From positions 62,001-126,000 of the forward strand of contig NZ_JAHKRT010000007.1 of assembly GCF_018863195.1 (NCBI RefSeq): a stretch of DNA of 64,000 bases, written 5' to 3'. The notes beneath the pieces are model-generated. The model saw nothing but the letters and a program-made list of their open reading frames with translations. It ran no database searches and was not told where the DNA came from. Shown here piece after piece: positions 21,747-31,222 of the stretch. The number at the start of each line of letters is the position of its first letter. The first letter of the stretch is position 1. The position numbers and the translations under genes are program-made. The DNA comes from Sphingomonas quercus. GTDB taxonomy: Bacteria > Pseudomonadota > Alphaproteobacteria > Sphingomonadales > Sphingomonadaceae.

Positions 21747-22193
21747 ATGGCGATGGTAGCACTGCTCAGGCGGGTTGCCGCTCTCCTTCGCCGCATCTTT
21801 GGATTATCGCCGCAGTCCAAGGAGCCGCTTCCGGCTCCTTCCGATCCTTTGTCCGATCGGCGGCCAGGGCCCGAGAATCCGCCGCAAGAGCAGTCAGCGG
21901 AAGAGCAATTGGCCGTGGATGGGCAGGGTCCGAAGCAGACTGCGAGCGCCGCGAGCGAAATCGAGGAGGCGACCGCAGATGCTGCGAGCGGCGCCTCGGC
22001 GCCGCCCAGCGCAGAGGGAATCGAGCGGTCGGCGACATGCGGCCCATCGATCACGCTGTACCGCACATCTCATCAGTCCACAGTGAAGAGGGCGAGGGGG
22101 GCGGCAACAAGCCGGAAGGCATGGCCGGTGAACGATGTCCGGCAATTGCATCCGGGTGGCGCGCCGCGCATGGTCGTTCGGATGAGGGGTTAG
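21747..22193 (+). CDS. Uncertain 148-aa ORF preceding GHKL ATPase
   Basis: The frame begins MAMVALLRRVAALLRRIFGL, a potential amphipathic membrane-binding helix, and continues as an Ala, Pro, Glu and Ser-rich region without recognisable domains. It ends 2 bases before the GHKL gene start, which suggests translational coupling and is the main reason to believe it. An internal ATG at 21753 is equally possible. Low-complexity composition keeps confidence modest. Confidence 0.4.
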   Translation: MAMVALLRRVAALLRRIFGLSPQSKEPLPAPSDPLSDRRPGPENPPQEQSAEEQLAVDGQGPKQTASAASEIEEATADAASGASAPPSAEGIERSATCGPSITLYRTSHQSTVKRARGAATSRKAWPVNDVRQLHPGGAPRMVVRMRG

Positions 22194-22195
22194 CC

Positions 22196-24106
22196 ATGAA
22201 CGATCAAGCTGCTGAGAAGCTCGCCAACGAGATACACCGGGCGCGCGTGAGCGGAGATGTCGTTCACGCGACGCTTCGTGTCGACGATCGCGTCCTCGCG
22301 CGTGTCACCGATGGCATCTATCGGCGGCCTTCGTCCGCCTTCCGCGAGCTCATCTCGAACGCCTACGACGCGGACGCGACCGAGGTCATCCTCCAGACCG
22401 ACGCGCCGCGTTTCGATCGCGTCGTTGTGCGCGACAACGGCCGCGGGATGTCGCCCGAATCCCTGGCCGACCTGGTGACGCACATCGGCGGTAGCTCGAA
22501 GCGTACGGCGAAGGGGAAGCGGCTCGGAACCGTCAGCGAAGACGATCCGACGCTATCGGTCGGAGGTCGCAGGCTGATCGGCAAGATCGGCATCGGGCTC
22601 TTCTCGGTCTCGCAGCTGACAAAGCACTTCCAGGTGATCACGAAGCGGCGCGGCGATGCGTTCCGTACGTCCGCCGTGATCGTGATGAAGACGCACACCG
22701 AGGAGATGCTCGCCGCCGCGTCCGAGGGCGATGTGTTTGAGACCGGCACGGTGAAGATCACCAGCGAGCCGGCCGCTGACGTCGACACGCAGGGGACCGA
22801 GATCATCCTGCTGGAGCTGACCCAGCAGGCGCGCGAGCTGCTGCAGAGCCTGGACCGGTGGTCCGAGCTGGATCGCGCCGAGGCCGGCGACATCGAGGGA
22901 TTGCCCCCGAGCCCGCCCAGCTACCACATCGGCCGCGTGGCCGCCGACGACGCCGACATCTTCCTCGAGCGGCCAAAGCTGCCTTGGCTGGCGTCCGACA
23001 GTCCGAAGGACAGGTTCCGCAAGCTCTACAATGCAGTCCGCCAGGAGGTTCGCACCCGCAAGGCCACCCCGAATGTCCAGGAATCGCTAGACGGCTATCT
23101 CGGGATGATCTGGCTGCTCAGCTTGGCCGTGCCGGTGCCTTACATCGACAAGCATCCGTTCGAGCTGACCGCGGACGACGGCATCGGCTTCTACCGACTG
23201 ACGAGCAGGACCGCGGAGGCGGTCGAGCTTTCGGACGGCGAGACGATCGGCGCGCATCTCGGGCTCACCAGTTCGGTCGATCCGGTCGGGCCGTTCCGCG
23301 TCCTGCTCGACGATGTCGAGCTGCTCCGCCCGGTTTCCTTCGACAGCCAGCTTCACGGCACCAGCGATATCGGGCGGCCTCTGATGTTCTTCGGCAAGGT
23401 AACATCGGGGCTTGGGGCCGTGCCGCCAGAGATCGGCGGGGGTGCGCTGTCCTTCGAGGCGTATCTGTACTGGAACCAGAAGATCACGCCAAAGGAGAAC
23501 AACGGCTGTCTCGTCCGCGTGAACAATGCGAGCGGTGTTCTCTTCGACCCGTCCTTTCTGAGCTACCAGGTCTCCGAGCTGACGCGGCTGCGCCAGCTGA
23601 TGTCTGAGGTCTTCATCACCGAGGGCCTCGACGCTGCGCTCAATATCGACCGCGAATCCTTCAACTTCAGCCATCCCCACTACCAGTATCTGCAGAAGTG
23701 GGTCCATTTCGCCGTCCGCCAGACGACCAACAAGTTGAAGGGGTTGAACAAGGAGCTCCTCGAGGCGAAGCGCGCGAAAGCTGAAGGTGCTCGCGTTTCC
23801 CGCCTGGAAACCCTGGTGGAACGGGTATGGCGGTCTCGCCGGGGAGTGGACTCGGAGCCGCCGCCGGAGGTGCGGTTGGCCGCCCGCGGCCAGTCTATGC
23901 TGACCGACCGTGATCGCGGCGTACTCGTCTTCGACGCGGATGCGCTTGAGGCCGAAGCGTCCAGGCGCGACAGCACCGTCGAGCCGGCCCAGCTCGAGGC
24001 TTTGGTGAAGGTGCTGTCCGCCTGGGGCTTGCTCGAGGAGATGAGCTGGGATGACCAGCAGTCGCTCCTTGCCGACATCGCCGCTGTGTTCGGGGTGCGG
24101 TCCTGA
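22196..24106 (+). CDS. GHKL (HSP90/MutL/MORC-like) ATPase of a defence operon
   Basis: The 636-residue protein carries a Bergerat-fold ATPase at its N-terminus: N-box ELISNAYDAD (E51, N55), G1 DNGRGM (80-85) and G2 GKIGIGLFS (129-137). An S5-like transducer domain and a coiled helical C-terminus follow. Prokaryotic MORC-like GHKL proteins have been described beside DNA methylases and Vsr-type nucleases, where the ATPase is thought to act as a DNA-loading clamp during restriction. The next gene overlaps by one base (TGATG). The Dcm-Vsr pair lies immediately beyond on the other strand, supporting a modification-linked defence role. Substrate and partners are inferred. Confidence 0.85.
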   Translation: MNDQAAEKLANEIHRARVSGDVVHATLRVDDRVLARVTDGIYRRPSSAFRELISNAYDADATEVILQTDAPRFDRVVVRDNGRGMSPESLADLVTHIGGSSKRTAKGKRLGTVSEDDPTLSVGGRRLIGKIGIGLFSVSQLTKHFQVITKRRGDAFRTSAVIVMKTHTEEMLAAASEGDVFETGTVKITSEPAADVDTQGTEIILLELTQQARELLQSLDRWSELDRAEAGDIEGLPPSPPSYHIGRVAADDADIFLERPKLPWLASDSPKDRFRKLYNAVRQEVRTRKATPNVQESLDGYLGMIWLLSLAVPVPYIDKHPFELTADDGIGFYRLTSRTAEAVELSDGETIGAHLGLTSSVDPVGPFRVLLDDVELLRPVSFDSQLHGTSDIGRPLMFFGKVTSGLGAVPPEIGGGALSFEAYLYWNQKITPKENNGCLVRVNNASGVLFDPSFLSYQVSELTRLRQLMSEVFITEGLDAALNIDRESFNFSHPHYQYLQKWVHFAVRQTTNKLKGLNKELLEAKRAKAEGARVSRLETLVERVWRSRRGVDSEPPPEVRLAARGQSMLTDRDRGVLVFDADALEAEASRRDSTVEPAQLEALVKVLSAWGLLEEMSWDDQQSLLADIAAVFGVRS

Positions 24107-25287
24107 TGGATGAGTTCAGCGACGCCGACATCGTCGGCCGCATCGCCCACCGCCCGGTCGCAGAGGAGCCGGCGCCGCGTCCGTTCAAGCCCTGGCATCG
24201 CCCGCGCAAGCAGTGGATCAGGCGATACCAGTGGCACGATTCGCTCGTCGACATGCTGCGGGAGACCCACTTTCCCGCAGACGCCCGCGTGATGCGCTAC
24301 CTGAGCCTGCCCGGTGAGGATCTACTGGACGTGCGGGTTCTCCGCGAGGCTTGCGAGCAGGCTGGCGTGGATCTGCGTTTCACCGGCCTGAACGCGGTGG
24401 GCGCCGGCTCTGCGCGTGACGTGCAGCTGAACATCGCGGAGAGCGAGGTTCGCGGCCTCTCCGGCATACATAAAGGGTCGGCGATCCTGCGCGAGCGCTT
24501 CGAGACGGTCGCGAACACCAGGTCGCTGGCATTCGCCGAGGTGCGCGATGGCGGCCCGTTTCACGCGGTAAACATCGACCTGTGCGACCATCTCGCACTC
24601 CGCCCGCAAGACGGCGGAGGGCACACCATCATCGATGCGCTTGCGGAAGTGATTCAGCTGCAACTGCAGCACGCGATGCATCCATGGCTGCTGTTCTTGA
24701 CTACCCGCGTCGCGCCAGACCAGATCGATGCGCGCAACCTAGCCGCGCTGATCAGGGCGGTCACCGATAACGTCGCCACCAGCGCCGCTTTCGGCGATCG
24801 GACGGCTGCGCTGCTCCGCGCCGAGGCGGACGGCCTGCAGGCGGCGCTCGATGATCCAGCGAGCCTCGATCCCCAGGCGTTCATGAATCTCTTCGCGCTG
24901 GGTTTCGGCAAGTGGCTGCTGAGGTTCGTCGGCGCGGCCAATCCCGGGCGCACGCTCCGGATGCTGCCGAGCTGCTTCTACGCCGTGCGCCCGGATCGAC
25001 CGGACATGCTGTCACTTGGTTTCCGGTGCGACGTGCCACGCGCCCCGGCGCAGGACCGGTATGCGCTCGTCGGCGAGCGCTGGGCTGACCCTGTCGCTGC
25101 CGAGGTGAATCACGCGATGGGACTCCTCGACGAGACAGAGCGACTGATGGATCTCGACGCGACACTGGCCGGCGACCACCAGTTAATGGAAGCAGTCACG
25201 ATTGAATCGGCAGCGCTCCTGCGCGCCGCTCACTACGACGTCGACGGTAACCCCGGTTATCGCGGGTGGCTGGACGCAGCTGCTTAA
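24106..25287 (+). CDS. Partner protein of GHKL ATPase, function unknown
   Basis: The 393-residue product begins MDEFSDADIVGRIAHRPVAE and has a hydrophobic strand followed by an acidic turn (YLSLPGEDLLDVRVLREA) that resembles the nucleotide-binding edge of a Rossmann-type methyltransferase, though no GxGxG loop is present. It is soluble, with no membrane segment. It overlaps the GHKL gene by one base, so the two are made together. Its 3' end overlaps the vsr 3' end by 4 bases on the opposite strand, tying the two half-operons physically. Exact family not recognised. Confidence 0.6.
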   Translation: MDEFSDADIVGRIAHRPVAEEPAPRPFKPWHRPRKQWIRRYQWHDSLVDMLRETHFPADARVMRYLSLPGEDLLDVRVLREACEQAGVDLRFTGLNAVGAGSARDVQLNIAESEVRGLSGIHKGSAILRERFETVANTRSLAFAEVRDGGPFHAVNIDLCDHLALRPQDGGGHTIIDALAEVIQLQLQHAMHPWLLFLTTRVAPDQIDARNLAALIRAVTDNVATSAAFGDRTAALLRAEADGLQAALDDPASLDPQAFMNLFALGFGKWLLRFVGAANPGRTLRMLPSCFYAVRPDRPDMLSLGFRCDVPRAPAQDRYALVGERWADPVAAEVNHAMGLLDETERLMDLDATLAGDHQLMEAVTIESAALLRAAHYDVDGNPGYRGWLDAAA

Positions 25288-25796
25288 AAATCCCTTGGAT
25301 CGCGGGGCCTGACACGGGCTGGTGCAGGGCCCAAGCCATCATCCGGACCATCGTGGTGGGGAAGCAGGATATCTGGCTTGCGCTGCGGCATTAATTCCAG
25401 GAGTCGGGAATTGAGCCCGGGTTTCCGCGCCTCGCATTCCCAGATCACCTCGACGTTCCAGCCGAGCGCAGCGAGTGCCGCCGCCGCAGCGGTGTCGCGC
25501 TCAGAATTTCGCCTGAACTTCTCCGCCCAGTATTCCTGCCTAGTCCGTGGCATCCGCGCATCACGGCATCCCGCGTGCTGATGCCAGAAGCATCCGTGAA
25601 CTAGGATAACGGTGCGGTGGCGGGGTAGCACGATATCCGGCTTGCCGGGCAGATCACTGCGGTGAAGGCGGAAGCGGTAGCCAAGCCGATGGAGGGCTCG
25701 CCTGACCATCATCTCCGGCTTGGTATCCTTGGATCGAAAGCCCGCCATCATTTTGCGGCGCGCCTCCGCCGAAAGGACGTTGCCAGCTGGTTCCAT
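25284..25796 (-). CDS. vsr: Very-short-patch repair endonuclease
   Basis: The 170-residue protein is a clear Vsr: KMMAGFRSKDTKPEMMVRRA, FRLHRSDLPGKPDIVLP (active-site D54) and the zinc/intercalation segment LVHGCFWHQH (67-74), then EVIWECEARK. Vsr nicks 5' of T:G mismatches created by deamination of 5-methylcytosine. It follows the cytosine methyltransferase on the same strand (71-base gap), the standard pairing. The C-terminal 30 residues (Pro/Arg/Asp rich) extend beyond the usual length, but the core is complete. Confidence 0.95.
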   Translation of the reverse strand: MEPAGNVLSAEARRKMMAGFRSKDTKPEMMVRRALHRLGYRFRLHRSDLPGKPDIVLPRHRTVILVHGCFWHQHAGCRDARMPRTRQEYWAEKFRRNSERDTAAAAALAALGWNVEVIWECEARKPGLNSRLLELMPQRKPDILLPHHDGPDDGLGPAPARVRPRDPRDF

Positions 25797-25867
25797 TTAC
25801 CTCAGCTTGGGCGCCGAGGGTGTGGTTTCAAGGCGCCACGGCTCCGCGACGAGCCGGTTTGCCATAA

Positions 25868-26929
25868 CTATGCGCGAGCACGCGCCTCTGTGGCGGACAT
25901 CCCGGCCGCCGGCTCGCGTGCGCAGTCGAGCGCGGCTATTTGGGTTCGAATCGACAGCGCGACCGCCGATGCGACTGGCGGCGGCACGGCCTCGCTGATC
26001 TGGACGATCTGCGAGGAAAGGCTGCCGATCAGCTCGTATCTCGGTGGGAACCCCTGGAGCAGCATCGCCTCGTAGACGCTCAGCCTGCGCGTGCAGCTGG
26101 GATGGATGTGCACCTCGCGGTGCCCGTAAGCGACCGTGGGGCTAGGTTTATCCCATGCGAGGGTCTTGAAGCTGCGGTTGCTGCCGTCACCGGGCTTGAG
26201 CGCGCCCGGAGTGGTGAACTTCGCCGACTTCGGCTTCATGCACCAGTGATTGACATGGTGCGGGATCCGGTCCGAGGTCAGCCCTCGCTTGTAGTAAGTC
26301 GCGTCGGGTAGGTGGCCAATCGCTTGTCGGACGTCCGGCCGGCGGCCATCGGCAGTCGGTATCTTCGGCGGCGGCGTCCACTTCGCGTCGCCGTAGAGGT
26401 CGCTGTTGAACCCAACCAGGAAGAGGCGCTCGCGGATCTGCGACGTCGAGTAGTCTGTGGCGAGGAGCACCGCACGGTTCAAGGTGAATCCGGCCTCCTG
26501 GAATGCCGACTCGTATCGTCGGAGCCGATGAGCGTGGCGCTCGCTCAGGAGCCCGGTCACATTCTCCATCACGAAGAATTTGACCGGGTTGCGCTCGTTA
26601 AGAGTTCCAAGCAGCTTCGCGTAGGCGAGCGGCAACGAATGTCGCGGATCCGCATCGAGGTACACGGTGTTAGCGCGGCTGAAGCTCTGGCAAGGCGGCC
26701 CGCCGATCACACCCTCGGGTGCGAATTCGCTTCCATGTAGCTCGTCGAGCTTTTCGAGGGTGAGCTTCGACACGTCGCCGACGTGCCCGTGGGAGGGACG
26801 GCTCTTGCGGTTGTGGTTGTAGGAGGCGATGCTGTCCTTGCGCAGATCGAACGCCAGACCGACTTCGTATTCCCGCGCCTCGAACCCGACATCGAGTCCG
26901 CCTGCCCCGCAGAAGAGGCTGAGTAGCAT
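25868..26929 (-). CDS. dcm: DNA cytosine-5 methyltransferase
   Basis: The 353-residue enzyme has motif I LSLFCGAGGLDVGF at the N-terminus, motif IV GGPPCQSFS (nucleophile C80), motif VI ENV (122-124), motif VIII QIRERLFLVG and a motif X-like EAVPPPVA. It should methylate C5 of cytosine at an unknown site; the target-recognition region (about 190-270) cannot be decoded by eye. The start at 26929 follows GGGGAGGCG. An ATG 87 bases upstream would add 29 residues and is possible. Vsr follows. No obvious cognate restriction endonuclease adjoins, so it may serve the GHKL module. Confidence 0.93.
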   Translation of the reverse strand: MLLSLFCGAGGLDVGFEAREYEVGLAFDLRKDSIASYNHNRKSRPSHGHVGDVSKLTLEKLDELHGSEFAPEGVIGGPPCQSFSRANTVYLDADPRHSLPLAYAKLLGTLNERNPVKFFVMENVTGLLSERHAHRLRRYESAFQEAGFTLNRAVLLATDYSTSQIRERLFLVGFNSDLYGDAKWTPPPKIPTADGRRPDVRQAIGHLPDATYYKRGLTSDRIPHHVNHWCMKPKSAKFTTPGALKPGDGSNRSFKTLAWDKPSPTVAYGHREVHIHPSCTRRLSVYEAMLLQGFPPRYELIGSLSSQIVQISEAVPPPVASAVALSIRTQIAALDCAREPAAGMSATEARARA

Positions 26930-27391
26930 GCAACGCCTCCCCGGATTTGAATCCGAAACGTAGACGCGGGAGGGCGCGCGTGCAAGCTCGATGCGCGCGG
27001 TGAGATGATCTTTCATTACTTGATGGGCTCAATCGGTCGAGGGTGTCAACGAGGTCGATGGATGGCGGCGGATTGAGGTTGGGGAAAGGGTTTGGCGACA
27101 CGCTGAGGGCGTTCTTCGATGCGCTGAACTACGAGCCACTATTCGCGAGTGGATCGCTCTGGACGGTGGCGGGCGGCGGTCGCGACTTAAGCTACCGACT
27201 ACTTTCCGTCCAATAGGTGCCGTTGGCCGGGCAGCTAGGCGAACGGCCGCTTTTTAGGTTCGGATAAGGCAGCGCTGAACGACCGGTTGGGGCGCAAGCA
27301 GCTGGAGAGGAGCGAGGCCACGGCATCCCGTTGCTAATCATGGTTCTGCCCCATATATTGCCCCTGTAGCAAGGCGATTTGTGAGGCGGAT
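26930..27391. other. Gap between methyltransferase and toxin-antitoxin operon
   Basis: These 462 bases should hold the divergent promoters of dcm and the Xre-RES pair. A weak GC stem followed by CTTTTTAGG near 27230-27260 could terminate something, but no gene precedes it. I see no coding frame with supporting signals. Part of it may encode the longer methyltransferase N-terminus. Confidence 0.4.
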
Positions 27392-27754
27392 ATGGCGTCG
27401 GCTTTCTTGACTGATGTCGCTGGCCGGGAAGGCGCGGTGTCACCCGAGGTGCTTTCCGGGCGACTGAGGATCAGCAAGGGGGAGCTCGCACTGGCCCTGG
27501 GGCTGTCGCGGGATTCGGTGTCGAAGCGCGATCGGATCGGTTCGCCCGCCACCCAGCGGCGGCTTCGGGACGTCATCGAGATCATCAATCGCGTGATCCC
27601 GTGGGCGGGTTCTGAGCTGGCTGCATTCGCCTGGTACAGGTCGCAGCCGATACCATCCTTTGGAGATCTCACGGCCGAGGATCTGGTCGTCGCGGGGCGG
27701 GGCGAGGTGGTGAAGCGCTATCTTAGCCGGATCGCGGAGGGCGGCTTCGCTTGA
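27392..27754 (+). CDS. Antitoxin, Xre/MbcA/ParS-like (DUF2384)
   Basis: The 120-residue protein has a helix-turn-helix (RISKGELALALGLSRDSVSK) and a C-terminal ParS/MbcA-type toxin-binding domain (INRVIPWAGSELAAFAWYRSQPIPSFG, typically followed by a GxxxxVxxYL segment, here GRGEVVKRYL). It should bind and inhibit the RES toxin encoded next and repress its own promoter. A GAGGCGG ribosome-binding site precedes the ATG. Confidence 0.88.
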   Translation: MASAFLTDVAGREGAVSPEVLSGRLRISKGELALALGLSRDSVSKRDRIGSPATQRRLRDVIEIINRVIPWAGSELAAFAWYRSQPIPSFGDLTAEDLVVAGRGEVVKRYLSRIAEGGFA

Positions 27755-28290
27755 GCCTGCCCGTCGAGGCGTTTGAGGGCATCGTCTATCGCGCGCATCA
27801 TCCGCGTTGGGCCGTTGATCCGGAATCGGGGGAGGGGGCGAGCCGCCATGGCGGGCGCTTCAACCGGCGTGGGACGCCGGCGCTCTATGCGTCGCTCCGG
27901 GTGGAGACGGCTTGGCTGGAGGCGCAGCAGGGTTTTCCATTCAAGGCGCAGCCGATGACGCTGTGCGCCTATGCGGTGCATTGCGTGGATATCCTTGATC
28001 TCAGCTCGGCGGATGTCCGGCGGGCGGCGGCTGTCACCCTGGAGGAGCTGGCCTGCCCATGGGAGGATCTCGCCGATCGTGGTCATGAGCCGCCGAGTTG
28101 GGCGGTTGCCGCGCGTCTAGCCGCTGAGGGCATGGCCGGCATCATTGTCCCGAGTTTCGCGCATCGGGCCGGGTCGGACGACCGCAACCTCATCCTGTGG
28201 AAATGGGGTCGGGAAAAGCCACACCAGCTTCGGGTTATCGACGATCATCGCCGGTTGCCGAGCAACGACCTGTCGTGGACCGCCGACTGA
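27751..28290 (+). CDS. RES-domain toxin (NAD-targeting)
   Basis: The 179-residue protein is a RES domain: IVYRAHHPRW (R14), GGRFNRRGTPALYAS (35-48) and ETAWLE (E52). RES toxins of Xre-RES systems degrade NAD+ and stop growth. Translation starts at a TTG that overlaps the antitoxin stop (TTGA), which coupled with the weak start codon would keep toxin synthesis below antitoxin. It is the last gene before the island's right junction and may stabilise the element. Confidence 0.9.
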   Translation: MSLPVEAFEGIVYRAHHPRWAVDPESGEGASRHGGRFNRRGTPALYASLRVETAWLEAQQGFPFKAQPMTLCAYAVHCVDILDLSSADVRRAAAVTLEELACPWEDLADRGHEPPSWAVAARLAAEGMAGIIVPSFAHRAGSDDRNLILWKWGREKPHQLRVIDDHRRLPSNDLSWTAD

Positions 28291-28392
28291 TTCGCGGCCC
28301 GCGAATCGGACCCGCTCAGTAGCCCCGCCGAGGCCGATCGCGACGGTCCGAAAAACCATCCCCCGACGTCCACGGACATATGCCGTTTTCCA

Positions 28393-28414
28393 TTTGGGAT
28401 GTATTGGGGATGTT
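28393..28414 (+). repeat. Right-end repeat, probable integrase arm site
   Basis: Matches 18 of 22 bases of 3531-3552 in the same orientation (TTTGGGAYGTATT followed by GGAYGTT). It lies about 68 bases inside the right core. A shared CCGTTTT precedes both copies by 9-16 bases. Confidence 0.5.
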
Positions 28415-28458
28415 CTGGCTTTGATCCGCCGTGCTATCGGCTAAGCCATTGAAATCCC

Positions 28459-28534
28459 TGGTGACCCCTACGGGACTCGAACCCGTGTTTTCGCCGTGAG
28501 AGGGCGACGTCCTAGACCGCTAGACGAAGGGGCC
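28459..28534 (-). tRNA. tRNA-Glu(CTC)
   Basis: On the minus strand the gene folds with acceptor GGCCCCT/AGGGGTC, anticodon stem TCGCC/GGCGA, loop CTCTCAC giving anticodon CTC, and an encoded CCA end (28459-28461). It is the island's insertion target: its 3' half (to 28481) is supplied by the element and restores an intact gene. Confidence 0.95.
28482..28503 (-). repeat. attR core within tRNA-Glu
   Basis: Exact copy of the 22 bases at 3412-3433, spanning the anticodon loop and 3' stem through the variable region to the start of the T arm. The crossover site of the integrase lies inside it. Confidence 0.88.
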
Positions 28535-28590
28535 GTCTGGGAGGAGGCGCCCCCTTATGGAGAGAGCGCCGCCCCGTCAAGCGTTGATGT

Positions 28591-29964
28591 TCACGCCGCC
28601 GCCTTGTGGCGTTCGCGCAGCTCCTGGTTGAGCATCTCGGCGAGCAGGAACGCCAGCTCCAGCGACTGGCCGGCGTTGAGGCGCGGGTCGCAATGGGTGT
28701 GGTAGCGGTCGGCCAGGCTCTGCTCGGTCACCGCCACCGCGCCGCCGGTGCACTCCGTCACGTTCTGCCCGGTCATCTCGGCGTGGATGCCGCCGCCATG
28801 GGTGCCCTCGGCGCGATGCACCGCGAAGAAGCCGCGCACCTCGGCGAGGATCCGCTCGAACGGCCGCGTCTTGTAGCCGGTCGATGCCTTGACGACGTTG
28901 CCGTGCATCGGATCGCACGACCATATCGGCGTCCGTCCCTCGCGCTTCACGGCGCGGACCAGGGCCGGCATGTGCTTCTCGATCTTGTCGTGGCCATACC
29001 GGGTGATCAGCGTGATGCGCCCGGGCTCGCGGCCCGGATCAAGCACGTCGAGCATGCGCAGCAGCACGTCCGGATCAAGGCTTGGCCCGCATTTCACGCC
29101 GATCGGATTACCGAGGCCGCGCAGGAACTCGACATGCGCCGAGCCCTCGAAGCGGGTGCGATCACCGATCCACAGGAAATGGGCGGACGTGTCATACCAG
29201 TCGCCGGTCAGGCTGTCCTGGCGCGTCAGCGCCTGCTCATAGGGGAGCAGGAGCGCCTCGTGGCTGGTGTAGAAGCTGGTGCCCTTGAGCTGCGGCACCG
29301 TTTCCGGATCGACGCCGCACGCAGCCATGAAATCCAGCGCCTCGCCGATGCGGTCGGCCATCTCGCGATAGCGCTCGGCCCAGGGGCTGCGGCCCATGAA
29401 ATCGAGCGTCCAGCGATGCACCTGATGCAGGTTGGCATAGCCGCCCTGCGCGAAGGCGCGCAGCAGATTGAGCGTCGCCGCCGACTGATTATAGGCGCGG
29501 ATCATGCGCTGCGGATCGGGCGCGCGGCCGGCCTCGGTGAAAGCGATGTCGTTGATGATGTCGCCGCGATAGCTGGGCAGGGAGAGGCCGTCGGCATCCT
29601 CCATGTCCGCCGAGCGCGGCTTGGCGAACTGCCCGGCCATGCGCCCCAGCTTCACCACCGGCAGCTTCGAGGCATAGGTGAGCACCACCGCCATCTGGAG
29701 CAGCACGCGGAACGTGTCGCGGATGTTGTTGGGGTGGAATTCCGCGAAGCTCTCGGCGCAATCTCCGCCCTGGAGCAGAAATGCCTTGCCGGCCGCGACC
29801 TCGGCCAGATCCTGCTTGAGCGCGCGCGCCTCGCCGGCAAAGACCAGCGGCGGATAATGGCTGAGTTCGCTCTCCGCCGCGGCCAGCCTGGCCGCATCGG
29901 GATAGGCCGGCAGCTGCCGGGCCTCGTGATCACGCCACGTCTCCGGCGTCCAGTTCGCCGTCAT
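28591..29964 (-). CDS. Class II 3-deoxy-7-phosphoheptulonate (DAHP) synthase
   Basis: The 457-residue enzyme condenses phosphoenolpyruvate and erythrose-4-phosphate in the first step of the shikimate pathway. Class II (plant-like) hallmarks are [19 protein letters not shown] at the N-terminus, [39 protein letters not shown] and the C-terminal [20 protein letters not shown]. Length fits the family. Start [10 protein letters not shown] is chosen because upstream sequence is unlike the family. It sits between tRNA-Glu and wecB on the same strand as wecB, 76 bases downstream of it. Feedback control cannot be read. Confidence 0.95.
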   Translation of the reverse strand: MTANWTPETWRDHEARQLPAYPDAARLAAAESELSHYPPLVFAGEARALKQDLAEVAAGKAFLLQGGDCAESFAEFHPNNIRDTFRVLLQMAVVLTYASKLPVVKLGRMAGQFAKPRSADMEDADGLSLPSYRGDIINDIAFTEAGRAPDPQRMIRAYNQSAATLNLLRAFAQGGYANLHQVHRWTLDFMGRSPWAERYREMADRIGEALDFMAACGVDPETVPQLKGTSFYTSHEALLLPYEQALTRQDSLTGDWYDTSAHFLWIGDRTRFEGSAHVEFLRGLGNPIGVKCGPSLDPDVLLRMLDVLDPGREPGRITLITRYGHDKIEKHMPALVRAVKREGRTPIWSCDPMHGNVVKASTGYKTRPFERILAEVRGFFAVHRAEGTHGGGIHAEMTGQNVTECTGGAVAVTEQSLADRYHTHCDPRLNAGQSLELAFLLAEMLNQELRERHKAAA

Positions 29965-30040
29965 CTCTCGTCTTCCCAAAAGCCTGAAGGGTGGGTTTCC
30001 TTGCGCGTCCGGGCGCGTGAAAGCAACCGCAGCTTTTCTA

Positions 30041-31171
30041 TCAGCGTGATCGCGCGCGCAGATAGTGCAGGCAGGCCTTGATGATGTGCCGGGCGGCCCG
30101 CCCGCGCCCGAACGGGAAGCGCGGTACAGCCATCGCCGCATATGCCCTGGGATCGTCGAGCAGCCGCGTCGCCGCCGCGACGATGCGATCGGCGTTGGTG
30201 CCGACGAGGCGGAGGCTGCCGCTGGCGAGGCCCTCCGGTCGCTCCGTCACCTCGCGCAGCACCAGGAGGGGCACGCCGAGCGCCGGCGCCTCCTCCTGCA
30301 TGCCGCCGCTGTCGCTGAGGATGAGATGCGCCGCCGACATCGCCGCGACCCATTCGGGGTAGGGTAGCGGATCGCTCAGCGTGACCTGCGGCACATCGCG
30401 GAGCGCCGCCTGGACCGGGGCGCGGATCGCCGGATTGGGATGGAGCGGCAGCAGGATGCGCACATCGTCCCGCGCGGCGAGCCGGGCGACCGCCGCGCAG
30501 ATGCCGTCGATGCCGTCGCCGATCGCCTCTCGCCGATGACAGGTGACGAGCACCAGCCGCCGCGGATCGGGCGGGGCGGGCGGCAGGCGCGCCCGCATCG
30601 TCAACAGCGCGTCGATCACCGTGTTGCCGGTGATCAGCACCTGACCGCGCACCGCCCGGTCGGCGCCCAGATTGGCGGCCGCCTCCGGCGTCGGCGCGAA
30701 CAACAGCGCCGCGATACGATCGATGGCGACGCGATAGCGCTCCTCCGGGAAGGGCCGATCCATGTCGTAGGATCGCAGCCCCGCCTCGACATGGCCAAGC
30801 GGGATGCCGAGCGAGCGGGCGGCCAGCGCGGCTGCGTAGGCCGAACTGGTGTCGCCCTGAACCAGCACCAGGCCGGGCCGGGCGATGGCCAGCCAGCTTC
30901 CGACGGCGGCCTCGATCGCCGCCTCGCGCGCTTCGAGCCCGTCGGCGCGGCGCGGGATGGCGAGGCGATGAGCGGCTGACAGCCCGAAGGCGGCGAGCGC
31001 ATCGTCGCACATCTCGCCATGCTGGCCGGTGGTGACGAGGCTGGTCGGGAGGCCGGCATCGCGAGCGGCGATGATCACCGGGGCCATCTTGATCGCTTCC
31101 GGCCGGGTGCCGATGATCACCGCGATTCCGGGCTCGCTGCTCACCGGATTGAATGGCGGGACACTTTGCAT
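30041..31171 (-). CDS. wecB: UDP-N-acetylglucosamine 2-epimerase (non-hydrolysing)
   Basis: The 376-residue product interconverts UDP-GlcNAc and UDP-ManNAc for surface polysaccharide synthesis. Recognisable segments are [66 protein letters not shown] and [23 protein letters not shown] with TERPEG. All key catalytic regions are present and the length is normal. It stands apart from any polysaccharide cluster in this window. Confidence 0.94.
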   Translation of the reverse strand: MQSVPPFNPVSSEPGIAVIIGTRPEAIKMAPVIIAARDAGLPTSLVTTGQHGEMCDDALAAFGLSAAHRLAIPRRADGLEAREAAIEAAVGSWLAIARPGLVLVQGDTSSAYAAALAARSLGIPLGHVEAGLRSYDMDRPFPEERYRVAIDRIAALLFAPTPEAAANLGADRAVRGQVLITGNTVIDALLTMRARLPPAPPDPRRLVLVTCHRREAIGDGIDGICAAVARLAARDDVRILLPLHPNPAIRAPVQAALRDVPQVTLSDPLPYPEWVAAMSAAHLILSDSGGMQEEAPALGVPLLVLREVTERPEGLASGSLRLVGTNADRIVAAATRLLDDPRAYAAMAVPRFPFGRGRAARHIIKACLHYLRARSR

Positions 31172-31222
31172 CGCCGCGATGCATAATCTGAATAACCTGC
31201 GACAACCACAAATTACGTAATT

